From: an uncultured Dyadobacter sp.
GTDB lineage: Bacteria; Bacteroidota; Bacteroidia; Cytophagales; Spirosomataceae
Assembly (NCBI GenBank): GCA_937880795.1
Contig: CALGRQ010000174.1
Span: 1 to 12,213 of the forward strand
Length of the DNA stretch: 12,213 bases
Reading direction: 5' to 3'
Shown: positions 1-7,218 of the stretch, piece after piece
How positions within the stretch are numbered: position 1 is the stretch's first letter
Layout: the number at the start of each line of letters is the position of its first letter
The notes under the pieces: model-generated
What the model was told of the DNA's origin: nothing
Database searches by the model: none
Seen by the model: only the letters and a program-made list of their open reading frames with translations
Translations under genes and position numbers: made by a program

Positions 1-386
1 AACGAGCCGGATTGCGGTACCACACGCAGGCGGACGTCCGGTTGATACACATTCACCTCGTCCAGATGGATTTCTTTGGACGAATTTTCAATGATATTAT
101 TCACATTGAGATTGACATCAATGCGGCCCACGTCAATCATCCGCAATTGGTTGGTGTCTTTCACCGAAACGCCTTCTAGTGACACCACATCAAACCACTT
201 TATATTGACGCGCTCGATGGTGATGGGATAGCCAAGCGCTGAAGAAACCCGATTGGTTGCGGTTTGCACCGCAAAAGTTTGTACGGAAGGGAGCTGAAGT
301 GCAATCGTAGCAATCCCCAGCGCCAAAAGCGCAAAGATCAGTATTACTACAAAAGTGTTGATGACAACCTTCAGAAATCGTAACAT
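1..386 (-). CDS. TamB-like translocation/assembly protein, N-terminal part (runs off left edge)
   Basis: Only the first 128 codons are in the window; the gene continues past base 1. The protein starts MLRFLKVVIN and has one hydrophobic anchor at about residues 8-30, followed by a stretch running from LPSVQTF through LGYPITIERVNIKWFD to VSLEGVSVKD. That layout, an inner-membrane anchor then an AsmA/TamB-type repeat in the periplasm, is typical of the very long Bacteroidota TamB homologues. In proteobacteria TamB works with TamA in outer-membrane biogenesis and phospholipid transport; in Bacteroidota the role is less defined. The ATG at 384-386 is the first in-frame start ahead of the anchor. 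The gene is divergent from tsaD across a 155 bp gap. The family call rests on the N-terminus alone, since the diagnostic C-terminal DUF490 domain is outside the window. An AsmA-family protein is the main alternative. Confidence 0.75.
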   Translation of the reverse strand, partial: MLRFLKVVINTFVVILIFALLALGIATIALQLPSVQTFAVQTATNRVSSALGYPITIERVNIKWFDVVSLEGVSVKDTNQLRMIDVGRIDVNLNVNNIIENSSKEIHLDEVNVYQPDVRLRVVPQSGS

Positions 387-424
387 ATATCGCTACCGGA
401 TTGCACCGGGGTATCTCTTCTATT

Positions 425-439
425 AACTGAAATTCAGTT
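425..439. repeat. 15-bp interrupted palindrome in the tamB/tsaD divergent gap
   Basis: AACTGAA, one A, then TTCAGTT: two perfect 7-bp arms around a single base. It sits between the two divergent genes, 39 bp upstream of the tamB-like start and about 100 bp upstream of the tsaD start. It could be an operator. A palindrome this short is expected about once in a 12 kb window by chance, so this is only a note. Confidence 0.3.
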
Positions 440-513
440 TGTTAGGTCTATTTGCAAGGTTGTTATGCCCGAACTACAACGGGTTTCGCTGGAATTAATA
501 GCCATCAATTGAC

Positions 514-521
514 TATTTTTG
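514..521 (+). promoter_or_regulatory. Candidate Bacteroidota -7 element for tsaD
   Basis: TATTTTTG matches the TAnnTTTG -7 consensus of the Bacteroidota primary sigma factor exactly. I see no convincing TTTG at the usual -33 spacing. If used, transcription would begin near 528 and give a leader of only about 14 nt before the ATG at 542, which would rule out the longer in-frame TTG start at 452. Confidence 0.4.
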
Positions 522-541
522 CAAATATTTCAAAAAAACGT

Positions 542-1540
542 ATGAACATTCTTGCCATCGAATCGTCTTGCGACGAAACCTCAGCAGCCGTGATAACTAA
601 CGGAAAAATTTGCTCCAATGTTGTTGCCACGCAGCTCATTCACACACAATATGGAGGCGTTGTTCCTGAGCTGGCATCTCGTGCCCATCAGCAACATATT
701 CTTCCTGTGGTGGATAAGGCTTTAACAGATGCAAAAGTAACAAAAAAAGACCTGGATGCCATTGCTTTTACCAAGGGACCGGGTTTGTTGGGGGCGTTGC
801 TGGTAGGAACCTCGTTTGCAAAAGCGATGGCTATGGGCTTAAATATTCCTCTCATTGATGTAAATCATATGCAGGCTCATGTGTTGGCACATTTTATAGA
901 AAACCCCAGACCAGCATTTCCTTTTCTGTGTCTAACCGTAAGTGGGGGGCACACGCAGATTGTAAAGGTTTCTGGTCCGTTAGAAATGGAAATTATTGGA
1001 GAAACTAAGGACGATGCAGTAGGGGAGGCTTTTGATAAAACCGCAAAATTATTGGACCTGCCGTATCCGGGTGGACCGCTCATCGACAAATATGCACGTG
1101 AGGGAAATCCAATGGCCTATACATTTCCTTTACCAGAAATGCCGGGACTCGATTTTTCATTCAGCGGTATAAAAACTTCTTTCATGTATTTTCTGCAAAA
1201 ACAGGTACGTGAAAATCCGAATTTTATAGCCGAAAACTTGAAAGACATTTGTGCCAGTATCCAGTTTACACTGGTGAATATTCTTTTGAAGAAACTGAAA
1301 AAGGCTTCAAAGGAAACGGGCATTAAAGAAATTGCCATTGCTGGTGGTGTTTCAGCGAATTCGGGATTGCGAACGGCTTTGGCTGAACTCGGTGAAAAAC
1401 TGGGATGGAAGGTTTATATACCCGAATTTGAATATTGTACCGATAATGCGGCCATGATTGCAATGGCAGCTCATTATAAATATTTGAACGAGGATTTTTG
1501 TGATCAGACGGTTAGTCCTGAGGCGAGGATGGCGTTTTAG
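542..1540 (+). CDS. tsaD: tRNA N6-adenosine threonylcarbamoyltransferase TsaD
   Basis: TsaD transfers the threonylcarbamoyl group from threonylcarbamoyl-AMP (made by TsaC/TsaC2) to A37 of tRNAs that read ANN codons, working in the cytoplasm with TsaB and TsaE. The protein is 332 residues, the normal bacterial length. It opens with MNILAIESSCDETS, the ASKHA-fold phosphate-binding start of the family. It carries the metal-binding pair in NHMQAH (His109, His113) and the partner Asp301 in EYCTDNAAM. Other family motifs are SGGHTQI (134-140), GEAFDKTAKLL (161-171), YPGGP (175-179) and IAGGVSANS (266-274). The reading frame is open back to a TTG at 452, but those 30 extra residues resemble nothing in the family and precede the conserved start, so ATG 542 is chosen. 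Essential or near-essential in most bacteria. No strong terminator follows. Confidence 0.97.
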   Translation: MNILAIESSCDETSAAVITNGKICSNVVATQLIHTQYGGVVPELASRAHQQHILPVVDKALTDAKVTKKDLDAIAFTKGPGLLGALLVGTSFAKAMAMGLNIPLIDVNHMQAHVLAHFIENPRPAFPFLCLTVSGGHTQIVKVSGPLEMEIIGETKDDAVGEAFDKTAKLLDLPYPGGPLIDKYAREGNPMAYTFPLPEMPGLDFSFSGIKTSFMYFLQKQVRENPNFIAENLKDICASIQFTLVNILLKKLKKASKETGIKEIAIAGGVSANSGLRTALAELGEKLGWKVYIPEFEYCTDNAAMIAMAAHYKYLNEDFCDQTVSPEARMAF

Positions 1541-2000
1541 GGGGGGCGGCTTGGAGTGTAAGATCGAAAGGTGATTTTACAATTGAAAACCAAAGTTTTT
1601 ATCCGTGATGAAAAATCCCGAAGGGATTCAATGTGAATAGCTCGGGGTAGAACCCCATGTACATTTTGAGAAATAGTAGCATCAACCCCGAAGTGGGTTG
1701 AATATAAACTATCACGCCATAGAACCCTCAAAATATTCAATCATTCTAGGTTGTAAAATTGGGGAGTGTATTTCGTAACCACAGGCTACATCCATTAAAA
1801 CCTTTTAGGCCTCAAGATTACATAATTTGTTGTTAATATTCTGATTATGAATATGATAGTGTGTTTGTATCGGATTTGGGTCGTATTGGCGGTCCGTTCC
1901 GCTCAATCTTACAGCGCTTTAAGTATCAGCGCTCATATGTCGGAACTGGGACGCTTATATTGTTTTTTATGAAATACAGTAGAACCTTTCAAATTTCATT
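1541..2000. other. 460 bp gap without a gene
   Basis: Between the converging tsaD and ModF-like genes I find no credible protein gene and no tRNA. The left half (about 1600-1810) is a hairpin-rich, REP-like repeat described separately. The right half (1811-2000) is AT-rich. It contains a 13-base match at 1895-1907 to one arm of the clpB terminator and a weak stem GCGG/CCGC at 1889-1902 with no T-tract. Neither converging gene shows a canonical intrinsic terminator here. Confidence 0.6.
1600..1810. repeat. Degenerate REP-like intergenic repeat with serial GC hairpins
   Basis: Three short hairpins follow each other: AATCCC-GAA-GGGATT (1614-1628), GGGGT-AGA-ACCCC (1644-1656) and CAACCC-CGAAGT-GGGTTG (1683-1700). 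The first and third share the pattern CCCGAAG...GGGTT then A/T-rich DNA (CCCGAAGGGATTCAATGTGA against CCCGAAGTGGGTTGAATATA), so they look like diverged copies of one unit about 70 bp apart. A stretch near 1777-1800 (AACCACAGGCTACATCC) may be a further decayed unit. From general familiarity, similar strings of CCCGAAGGG-type hairpins recur between genes in many Bacteroidota genomes and can be associated with REP-associated tyrosine transposases. No transposase is present here. The outer borders are approximate. Confidence 0.5.
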
Positions 2001-3503
2001 TTAAGAATACACAACCACACCTTTTTCAAGTTTCAAAAATTGCGTTACGCAAGAAGGGATTTCGTGGGGATAGTGCGAAACATATATAAGTGTCCGCTCG
2101 GGCGATGCACACACCGCATTCACTACGGATTTAAAATACTCAATGGATTCGATATCCAAGCCTTGGCAAGGCTCGTCCAGAATTAATAAAGGAGGATTTT
2201 TAACCAATGCCCGTGCTAAAAGAACCATTCGTTGTTGTCCTTTCGAAAGCTGCGAGAAATCCTTTTCCAGTAAATCGTGCACATGAAGTAGGGTAGCGAC
2301 TTCGTGCACCCGTTCGATTTGGACTTCGCTTAGTTTCTTGAAAAAGATTCCTGTGGCATCAAAAAAACCAGAAGCTATGGTTTTGAAAACGCTTGTGTTT
2401 CTTGGAAAATATAGGTGCAATTCAGGAGAAACATGACCAATCTTTTGTTTGATATCCCATATAGATGCACCCAAACCACCTCTTTTCTGATCAAAAAGGT
2501 CAAAATCGTTTGCAAAGCGCTGTGGATTATCGGCAGTGATAATACTGAGTAGGGTAGATTTGCCAGAGCCATTTGCACCGGATAACGCCCATTTTTCGCC
2601 TTTTTTGATTTTCCAACTCACATCATTTAAGATTTGCTCGGAGCCATATTTGACGTGGATATGTCGAAGATCAAGGGCACACTCGAAGTCAGTAAAAGAT
2701 GGCTCACCAAAATGAAGTAGTTCGGTAGGGTTTGGCTGTGTTGATGAATTATGGGGATGACTAGCCCCCAAAAACTCATTTATCGATAATTTCCCCACAA
2801 TGCTACCACTTTCCAGTTCGGCTACATGAGTAATGCAGGGGGGTATTTCGTTAGCAGTAGTGGCCATGATGATCATCACGCCTGTGTTGACCAATTCGTT
2901 TAGCGCATTACGCAATACTTCCCGGGAGTGTACGTCCAGTCCACTAAACGCATTGTCGAGTAATAGCAGTTTTGGGTTTTTTAACAATGATTTGGCTAAA
3001 AGCATCCGACGCGTTTCTCCGTTGGAGAGTGTCACAAAAGGGTGATCCAAAAGATGGGTTAGCGACAACATTTTGGCGACACGATCCAGGTTTTCTTCCG
3101 TTACTGTGGAAGGTGCCAGATCTACCGATTTTTCGTCGATGGTACCCACCGGTTTTAATTGGTCAGTTAAAATAGCGCGCAAGGAAGGAGCACGTTCGGC
3201 TTCGTATGCATGAAAACGCTGCTGGTAGTATTCGGCTCCCGAATTTACGATTCGATTAAAAGAGTAATCGTTGGAAACCAATTCTATACTTTCACGTAAC
3301 GGCTTATCCCACATGTAGTGGACGCCGCCTTTCCATATAGGCCATTTTCCTGCGATGATATCCAGTAGGATTGTTTTGCCTGAACCATTTGGACCTGTAA
3401 TGGCCCAATTTTCACCAGGCAGAATATTTAAAGAGATATTTTTTAAGACAACAGTGTCATATTTTCTAACGGAAATGTCTTGCAGCGAAATGGCGTAATT
3501 CAT
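2001..3503 (-). CDS. ModF-like ABC ATPase with two fused nucleotide-binding domains
   Basis: A 500-residue soluble protein of two ABC ATPase domains with no membrane segment. Domain 1 has Walker A GPNGSGKT (37-44), signature LSNGE (159-163) and Walker B LLLLDN (179-184). Domain 2 has Walker A GANGSGKS (309-316), signature LSKGQ (419-423), Walker B LLILDE (439-444) and switch His477 in YVSHYPHE. Length and arrangement match the ModF/PhrA group (E. coli ModF is about 490 residues), once linked to molybdate transport and photorepair but without a settled function. Domain 1 has Asn184 where the catalytic Glu should be and Thr215 where domain 2 has its switch His, so that half probably binds ATP but hydrolyses it poorly. 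The ATG at 3501-3503 starts directly before the domain. No molybdate permease genes flank it, so a transport role is not supported by context. Confidence 0.85.
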   Translation of the reverse strand: MNYAISLQDISVRKYDTVVLKNISLNILPGENWAITGPNGSGKTILLDIIAGKWPIWKGGVHYMWDKPLRESIELVSNDYSFNRIVNSGAEYYQQRFHAYEAERAPSLRAILTDQLKPVGTIDEKSVDLAPSTVTEENLDRVAKMLSLTHLLDHPFVTLSNGETRRMLLAKSLLKNPKLLLLDNAFSGLDVHSREVLRNALNELVNTGVMIIMATTANEIPPCITHVAELESGSIVGKLSINEFLGASHPHNSSTQPNPTELLHFGEPSFTDFECALDLRHIHVKYGSEQILNDVSWKIKKGEKWALSGANGSGKSTLLSIITADNPQRFANDFDLFDQKRGGLGASIWDIKQKIGHVSPELHLYFPRNTSVFKTIASGFFDATGIFFKKLSEVQIERVHEVATLLHVHDLLEKDFSQLSKGQQRMVLLARALVKNPPLLILDEPCQGLDIESIEYFKSVVNAVCASPERTLIYVSHYPHEIPSCVTQFLKLEKGVVVYS

Positions 3504-3533
3504 GAATAAGGTATATATGGAGCAGGATTGCCT

Positions 3534-3545
3534 GAATGATCATTC
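3534..3545. promoter_or_regulatory. 12-bp perfect palindrome upstream of the ModF-like gene
   Basis: GAATGATCATTC is a perfect palindrome starting 31 bp ahead of the ModF-like start codon. On the minus strand it follows AATATTTG (complement of 3553-3560), which is one mismatch from TAnnTTTG. If that is the -7 element, the palindrome overlaps the transcription start and could be an operator. Palindromes of this length occur by chance a few times in 12 kb. Confidence 0.3.
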
Positions 3546-3580
3546 GAATTGACAAATATTGAAAGTTTGAGCGGAGTTGA

Positions 3581-3614
3581 AAAGAAAAAAGCATCTCATT
3601 TAAAAGATGCTTTT
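3581..3614 (-). terminator. Intrinsic terminator of the PfpI-family gene
   Basis: Perfect 10-bp stem AAAAGCATCT (3587-3596) and AGATGCTTTT (3605-3614) with an 8-nt loop. Read on the minus strand, the stem runs into TTTTTTCTTTT. It lies 70 bp past the PfpI-family stop codon and ahead of the ModF-like gene, so the two are probably transcribed separately. The A/T symmetry means it could also work on the plus strand. Confidence 0.8.
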
Positions 3615-3684
3615 GAATTGCTTATTGATTTAGAATTGACAGGCCGATGCGTGTTCAGTCTTCAAGGGTAGTCTCCATCCAGAT

Positions 3685-4251
3685 TTATGGGGTAGTTTTC
3701 TCAATCGCTCCATGCAAATCAAATTCTTTCAAGAGCTGTTTGGTGAACATGGGAAGATCGTCTACGGTACGGCTGGTAACAAGGCCATTGTCTACCACAA
3801 CAGGTTTATTGAGCCACAGCGCACCTGCATTTTCCAGATCCAGCCGAATTGCATGGTTTGAAGTAAGTTTTCGACCAATGATCACATTGGCATTAATCAA
3901 TAGCTGTGACCCATGACATATAGCTCCCACCACCTTACCCAGGTCGAAAAAGGATTTGACAAAGCGAACTGCGTGGACGTTATCGCGTAGGGTATCCATG
4001 CTCATAATTCCACCTGGGATCATCAATGCGTCATAGTATTCAGCCCTGGCCATGGTTAAGGGTACATCCACACGATGCTCATTACCCCAGTCTACTTGGT
4101 TCCATCCTTTCACCACGTCCTTGTTGGGCGATATAATATGGACACACGCACCATTTTGTTTTAGTACTTTTCTGGGACAAGCCATTTCAATTTGCTCAAA
4201 GCCATCGGCAACCAGAACGGCAACTTTGAAGGAATTTGCTGTTTTTTCCAT
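3685..4251 (-). CDS. DJ-1/PfpI-family protein (YhbO/PfpI-like)
   Basis: A 188-residue cytoplasmic protein of the DJ-1/PfpI class I glutamine amidotransferase-like fold. Members have been described as intracellular proteases, glyoxalases or protein/nucleotide deglycases and are commonly stress-linked; the true substrate here cannot be read from sequence. The nucleophile elbow is GAICHGSQLL with Cys112 and the adjacent His113. The acidic residue that usually polarises the Cys is probably Glu19 in ADGFEQIEM. Conserved IPGG (78-81) and the TSNHAIRLDLENAG stretch (130-143) also fit. An in-frame ATG exists 17 codons upstream (4302), but those residues are unlike the family, so MEKTANSFKVAVLVADGFEQ at 4251 is preferred. 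It has its own terminator downstream and is separated from clpB by the clpB terminator. The neighbourhood with clpB fits a protein-damage role, as inference. Confidence 0.88.
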   Translation of the reverse strand: MEKTANSFKVAVLVADGFEQIEMACPRKVLKQNGACVHIISPNKDVVKGWNQVDWGNEHRVDVPLTMARAEYYDALMIPGGIMSMDTLRDNVHAVRFVKSFFDLGKVVGAICHGSQLLINANVIIGRKLTSNHAIRLDLENAGALWLNKPVVVDNGLVTSRTVDDLPMFTKQLLKEFDLHGAIEKTTP

Positions 4252-4365
4252 AGCATTGAGATTTTGAGATACATAAGTTGATTGGAAATGTAGGGTGCAC
4301 AATTATTATTCCAATTATGTAACTGATCCTTTACAACATATAGCAAATCCGAGGTGTGGATGGGA

Positions 4366-4398
4366 TTCCCCAGAACGCTCAAACTGTATTCTGGGGAA
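4366..4398. repeat. 10-bp perfect inverted repeat between clpB terminator and PfpI-family gene
   Basis: TTCCCCAGAA (4366-4375) and TTCTGGGGAA (4389-4398) are perfectly complementary across a 13-nt spacer. No T-tract follows on either strand, so it is not a standard intrinsic terminator. It begins 12 bp past the T-tract of the clpB terminator and lies about 115 bp upstream of the PfpI-family start. It is well placed for an operator or leader hairpin of that gene. Confidence 0.55.
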
Positions 4399-4410
4399 CG
4401 GATAGGATAC

Positions 4411-4445
4411 AAAAAAAGCGGAACGTCTTTTCAGGTCGTTCCGCT
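4411..4445 (-). terminator. Intrinsic terminator of clpB
   Basis: Perfect 9-bp GC-rich stem: on the minus strand AGCGGAACG, an 11-nt loop, then CGTTCCGCT, followed at once by seven T. It starts 20 bp past the clpB stop codon. This is the clearest terminator in the window and separates clpB from the PfpI-family gene. Confidence 0.93.
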
Positions 4446-4464
4446 CAATGGTAGTTTTTAAATA

Positions 4465-7068
4465 TTACAATTCAACTCCACCAACATTTTCGAAAACCAG
4501 ATCACCCTGGCTGTTTAGTTCCATCATGATGACAGAGTCCTTGGCAACTTTTCCGCTCAAAATGCCCTTGGACAGTTCATTTAAAATGCGGCGTTGCAAT
4601 ACTCTTTTCAGTGGACGTGCACCAAATGCAGGATCAAATCCATCCTCACCCAATTTGGTTAAGGCTTCGTCGGTTGCATCCAGGGTAATGCCTTGTTCCA
4701 AAAGCATCTGTTGTATACCCTTGAACTGTATATCCACAATTTTACGGATGTTTTTCAGCGACAAAGGTTCAAAAAGAACGATTTCATCAATCCGGTTCAA
4801 AAACTCGGGACGAACGGATGCTTTCAACAGATCCAAAACGCCCTGCTTGGCTTCTTCCACAATCAGTGCATGATTCCAACCTTCATCTTCTGCAAATTTT
4901 TCCTGAATAATGTGGCTGCCAATGTTCGAGGTCATGATGATGATCGTATTTTTGAAATTAGCTACACGACCTTTGTTGTCGGTTAACCGTCCTTCATCTA
5001 AAACCTGCAACAATATATTCCATACATCCGGATGTGCCTTTTCGATCTCATCCAGCAGGATTACGCTATATGGTTTTCTTCTTACGGCTTCTGTAAGTTG
5101 TCCACCTTCTTCGTATCCTACATATCCCGGAGGGGCGCCCACCAATCTGCTTACCGCATGGCGTTCCTGATATTCGCTCATATCGATACGTACCATCGCA
5201 TTCTCATCATTGAACAAATATTCTGCCAATGTTTTAGCGAGCTCGGTTTTACCCACACCGGTAGGGCCCAGGAACAAGAAACTACCTATGGGGCGCTTCG
5301 CATCCTGTAATCCCGCACGACTTCTCCGAACAGCATCGGAAACAACCTCAATTGCCTCATTTTGGCCGGCTACGCGCTGATGTAAATGATCTTCCAGTTG
5401 CAATAGTTTTTCCCGATCGCTTTGAAGCATTTTGCTGACCGGTATACCTGTCCATTTGGCTACTACTTCCGCTATATCTTCCGGTGTAATTTCCTCCTGC
5501 ATCAGGCTTTCGGTATTTTCAGCATTTTGCAGCTCAGTCAATTTCGTATTCATTTCCGGAATTCTTCCGTAACGAATCTCCGCTACTTTCCCGAAATCGC
5601 CGGACCGTTCTGCCTGTTCAGCTTCAAGGCGCAACTGTTCCAATTGCTCTTTTAATGAACGAACTTCATTAACCTTTCCTTTTTCATTTTCCCATTGTGC
5701 TTTCAAGGTATTACGGCTTTCACTTAAATCGGCAATTTCCTTATTAAGTGTAGCTTCTTTATCCTTGTTATTTTCACGTCTAATCGCCTCACGTTCAATT
5801 TCAAGCTGCATAATTTTTCGGTTCAGCTCATCGAGTTCCTCGGGAACGCTGTCCATTTCCAATCGCAACTTAGATGCTGCTTCGTCCATCAGGTCAATGG
5901 CCTTATCTGGCAAGAAACGGTCACTGATATATCGGTTCGAGAGTTCAACGGCTGCAATCACCGCATCATCCTGAATCCGAACACCGTGGTGCAATTCATA
6001 TTTTTCTTTGATACCACGAAGAATACTGATGGCATCCGGTATACTGGGTTCATCCACCATTACCGCCTGGAAACGGCGTTCCAAGGCCTTGTCTTTCTCC
6101 ATGTATTTTTGATACTCTTTAAGCGTAGTGGCACCAATTGCATGCAATTCACCACGAGCCAGGGCAGGTTTTAGTAAGTTGGCTGCATCCATGGCACTAT
6201 CGCCGCCTCCACCAGCGCCAATCAGCGTATGAATCTCATCTATAAAAAGAACAAGTTCGCCTTCCGAATCAGTCACTTCCTTAATTACGGATTTCAAACG
6301 TTCTTCAAACTCACCCTTATATTTTGCACCGGCAATCAGAAGCCCCATATCAAGAGATACGATGGTTTTTGATTTTAGGTTTTCAGGAACATCTCCTTGT
6401 ACGATACGTTGGGCCAAGCCTTCCACGATGGCCGTTTTACCAACACCGGGTTCTCCTAATAGAATCGGATTGTTTTTGGTTCGGCGGCTGAGTATTTGTA
6501 AAACACGTCGTATTTCTTCATCCCGACCAATAACCGGATCAATTTTTCCAGCTTTGGCTAATTCATTTAAATTTTTGCTGTATCGTTCCAATGAACGGTA
6601 CTTGGCTTCTGCGTTTTGATCTTTCACAGGATTATTTTTACCTCTAAGTTCTTTTATAGCACTGATTAATTCTTTTTCTTTAAAACCCACTTCTTTCATC
6701 AAAGAAGCTGTCGAATCCTTACCAGCCAGTATACCTAATAATAGTAGCTCTATACTGATGAATTCGTCACCGAATTCTTTCAGGTAGTTCTGCGCCTTGG
6801 CACCGACAGCAGCCATGTCGTTGCTTAGGTAGGGTTGGCCCCCACTTACCCGGGGGTAGCCTTCCACTAGTTTTTCAAGCCGGGTATTTAGTACCTCGCC
6901 ACTAATGTTGAGCTGATTTAATAAAAATTGTGATGTATTTGGGTCTTCTTCAAGTATCGATTTCAAAACATGGCCCGTTTCAATAGCTTGTTGCTGATTG
7001 CCCTGGACCATTTGCGCAGCATGCTGTATAATCTCTTGCGCCTTGATGGTGTATTGGTTAAAGTTCAT
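4465..7068 (-). CDS. clpB: ATP-dependent protein disaggregase ClpB
   Basis: ClpB is the Hsp104-type hexameric AAA+ chaperone that threads aggregated proteins through its pore together with DnaK/DnaJ/GrpE. The protein is 867 residues, full length for the family. In order: N-terminal Clp repeat domain (about 1-145, MNFNQYTIKAQEI); AAA-1 with Walker A GEPGVGKT (205-212), pore loop GAKYKGEFE (Tyr250), Walker B LVLFIDE (272-278) and arginine finger in LERRF (331/332); the coiled-coil M domain (about 405-525) that separates ClpB from ClpA/ClpC; AAA-2 with Walker A GPTGVGKT (601-608), pore loop GYVGYEEGG, Walker B VILLDE (669-674) and sensor-2 GARPLKR (816-822). No catalytic residues look altered. 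The frame is open 20 codons further upstream, but the N-domain motif starts at the ATG ending at 7068. I see no CIRCE element upstream; heat regulation cannot be shown from this sequence. Confidence 0.98.
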   Translation of the reverse strand: MNFNQYTIKAQEIIQHAAQMVQGNQQQAIETGHVLKSILEEDPNTSQFLLNQLNISGEVLNTRLEKLVEGYPRVSGGQPYLSNDMAAVGAKAQNYLKEFGDEFISIELLLLGILAGKDSTASLMKEVGFKEKELISAIKELRGKNNPVKDQNAEAKYRSLERYSKNLNELAKAGKIDPVIGRDEEIRRVLQILSRRTKNNPILLGEPGVGKTAIVEGLAQRIVQGDVPENLKSKTIVSLDMGLLIAGAKYKGEFEERLKSVIKEVTDSEGELVLFIDEIHTLIGAGGGGDSAMDAANLLKPALARGELHAIGATTLKEYQKYMEKDKALERRFQAVMVDEPSIPDAISILRGIKEKYELHHGVRIQDDAVIAAVELSNRYISDRFLPDKAIDLMDEAASKLRLEMDSVPEELDELNRKIMQLEIEREAIRRENNKDKEATLNKEIADLSESRNTLKAQWENEKGKVNEVRSLKEQLEQLRLEAEQAERSGDFGKVAEIRYGRIPEMNTKLTELQNAENTESLMQEEITPEDIAEVVAKWTGIPVSKMLQSDREKLLQLEDHLHQRVAGQNEAIEVVSDAVRRSRAGLQDAKRPIGSFLFLGPTGVGKTELAKTLAEYLFNDENAMVRIDMSEYQERHAVSRLVGAPPGYVGYEEGGQLTEAVRRKPYSVILLDEIEKAHPDVWNILLQVLDEGRLTDNKGRVANFKNTIIIMTSNIGSHIIQEKFAEDEGWNHALIVEEAKQGVLDLLKASVRPEFLNRIDEIVLFEPLSLKNIRKIVDIQFKGIQQMLLEQGITLDATDEALTKLGEDGFDPAFGARPLKRVLQRRILNELSKGILSGKVAKDSVIMMELNSQGDLVFENVGGVEL

Positions 7069-7218
7069 TTCGTTGATCTGTTTTTGTGTGTTGTATGGAT
7101 GTTTAGCAAAAAGTGTGCACCGCTTCAAAAAGACTGCTATTTTGTCTGATTTTTTTCGAATATTAAAAATTGGGCGACATAATGTCCTAAAATTGTATTA
7201 TTTGAGGTGTGCTGATAG

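Noticed and set aside
452..541. N-terminal extension of tsaD from a TTG start
   Set aside because: The 30 extra residues do not resemble TsaD, the family-conserved start MNILAIESSCDET lies at 542, and a candidate -7 element sits at 514-521 inside the extension.
1614..1700. CRISPR array
   Set aside because: Only two diverged repeat-like units and no constant-length spacers or cas genes are present.
1537..1740. 67-residue open frame on the minus strand in the repeat region
   Set aside because: It runs through the hairpin repeat, has no recognisable domain, and is explained by the repeat sequence lacking stops in that frame.
1964..2003. ATGAAAT...ATTTCAT inverted repeat as terminator of the ModF-like gene
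   Set aside because: The stem is purely A/T-rich with a 17-nt loop, and on the minus strand it is followed by A rather than T.
4161..4412. 83-residue open frame on the minus strand upstream of and overlapping the PfpI-family gene
   Set aside because: It overlaps the conserved start of the PfpI-family gene in another frame and crosses the inverted repeat at 4366-4398; no domain is visible.
4448..4873. 141-residue open frame on the plus strand opposite clpB
   Set aside because: It is fully antisense to the conserved ClpB C-terminal domain and shows no protein-like features.
7176..7186. GACATAATGTC palindrome upstream of clpB as a heat-shock operator
   Set aside because: The arms are only 5 bp, it does not match the CIRCE sequence, and chance occurrence is high.
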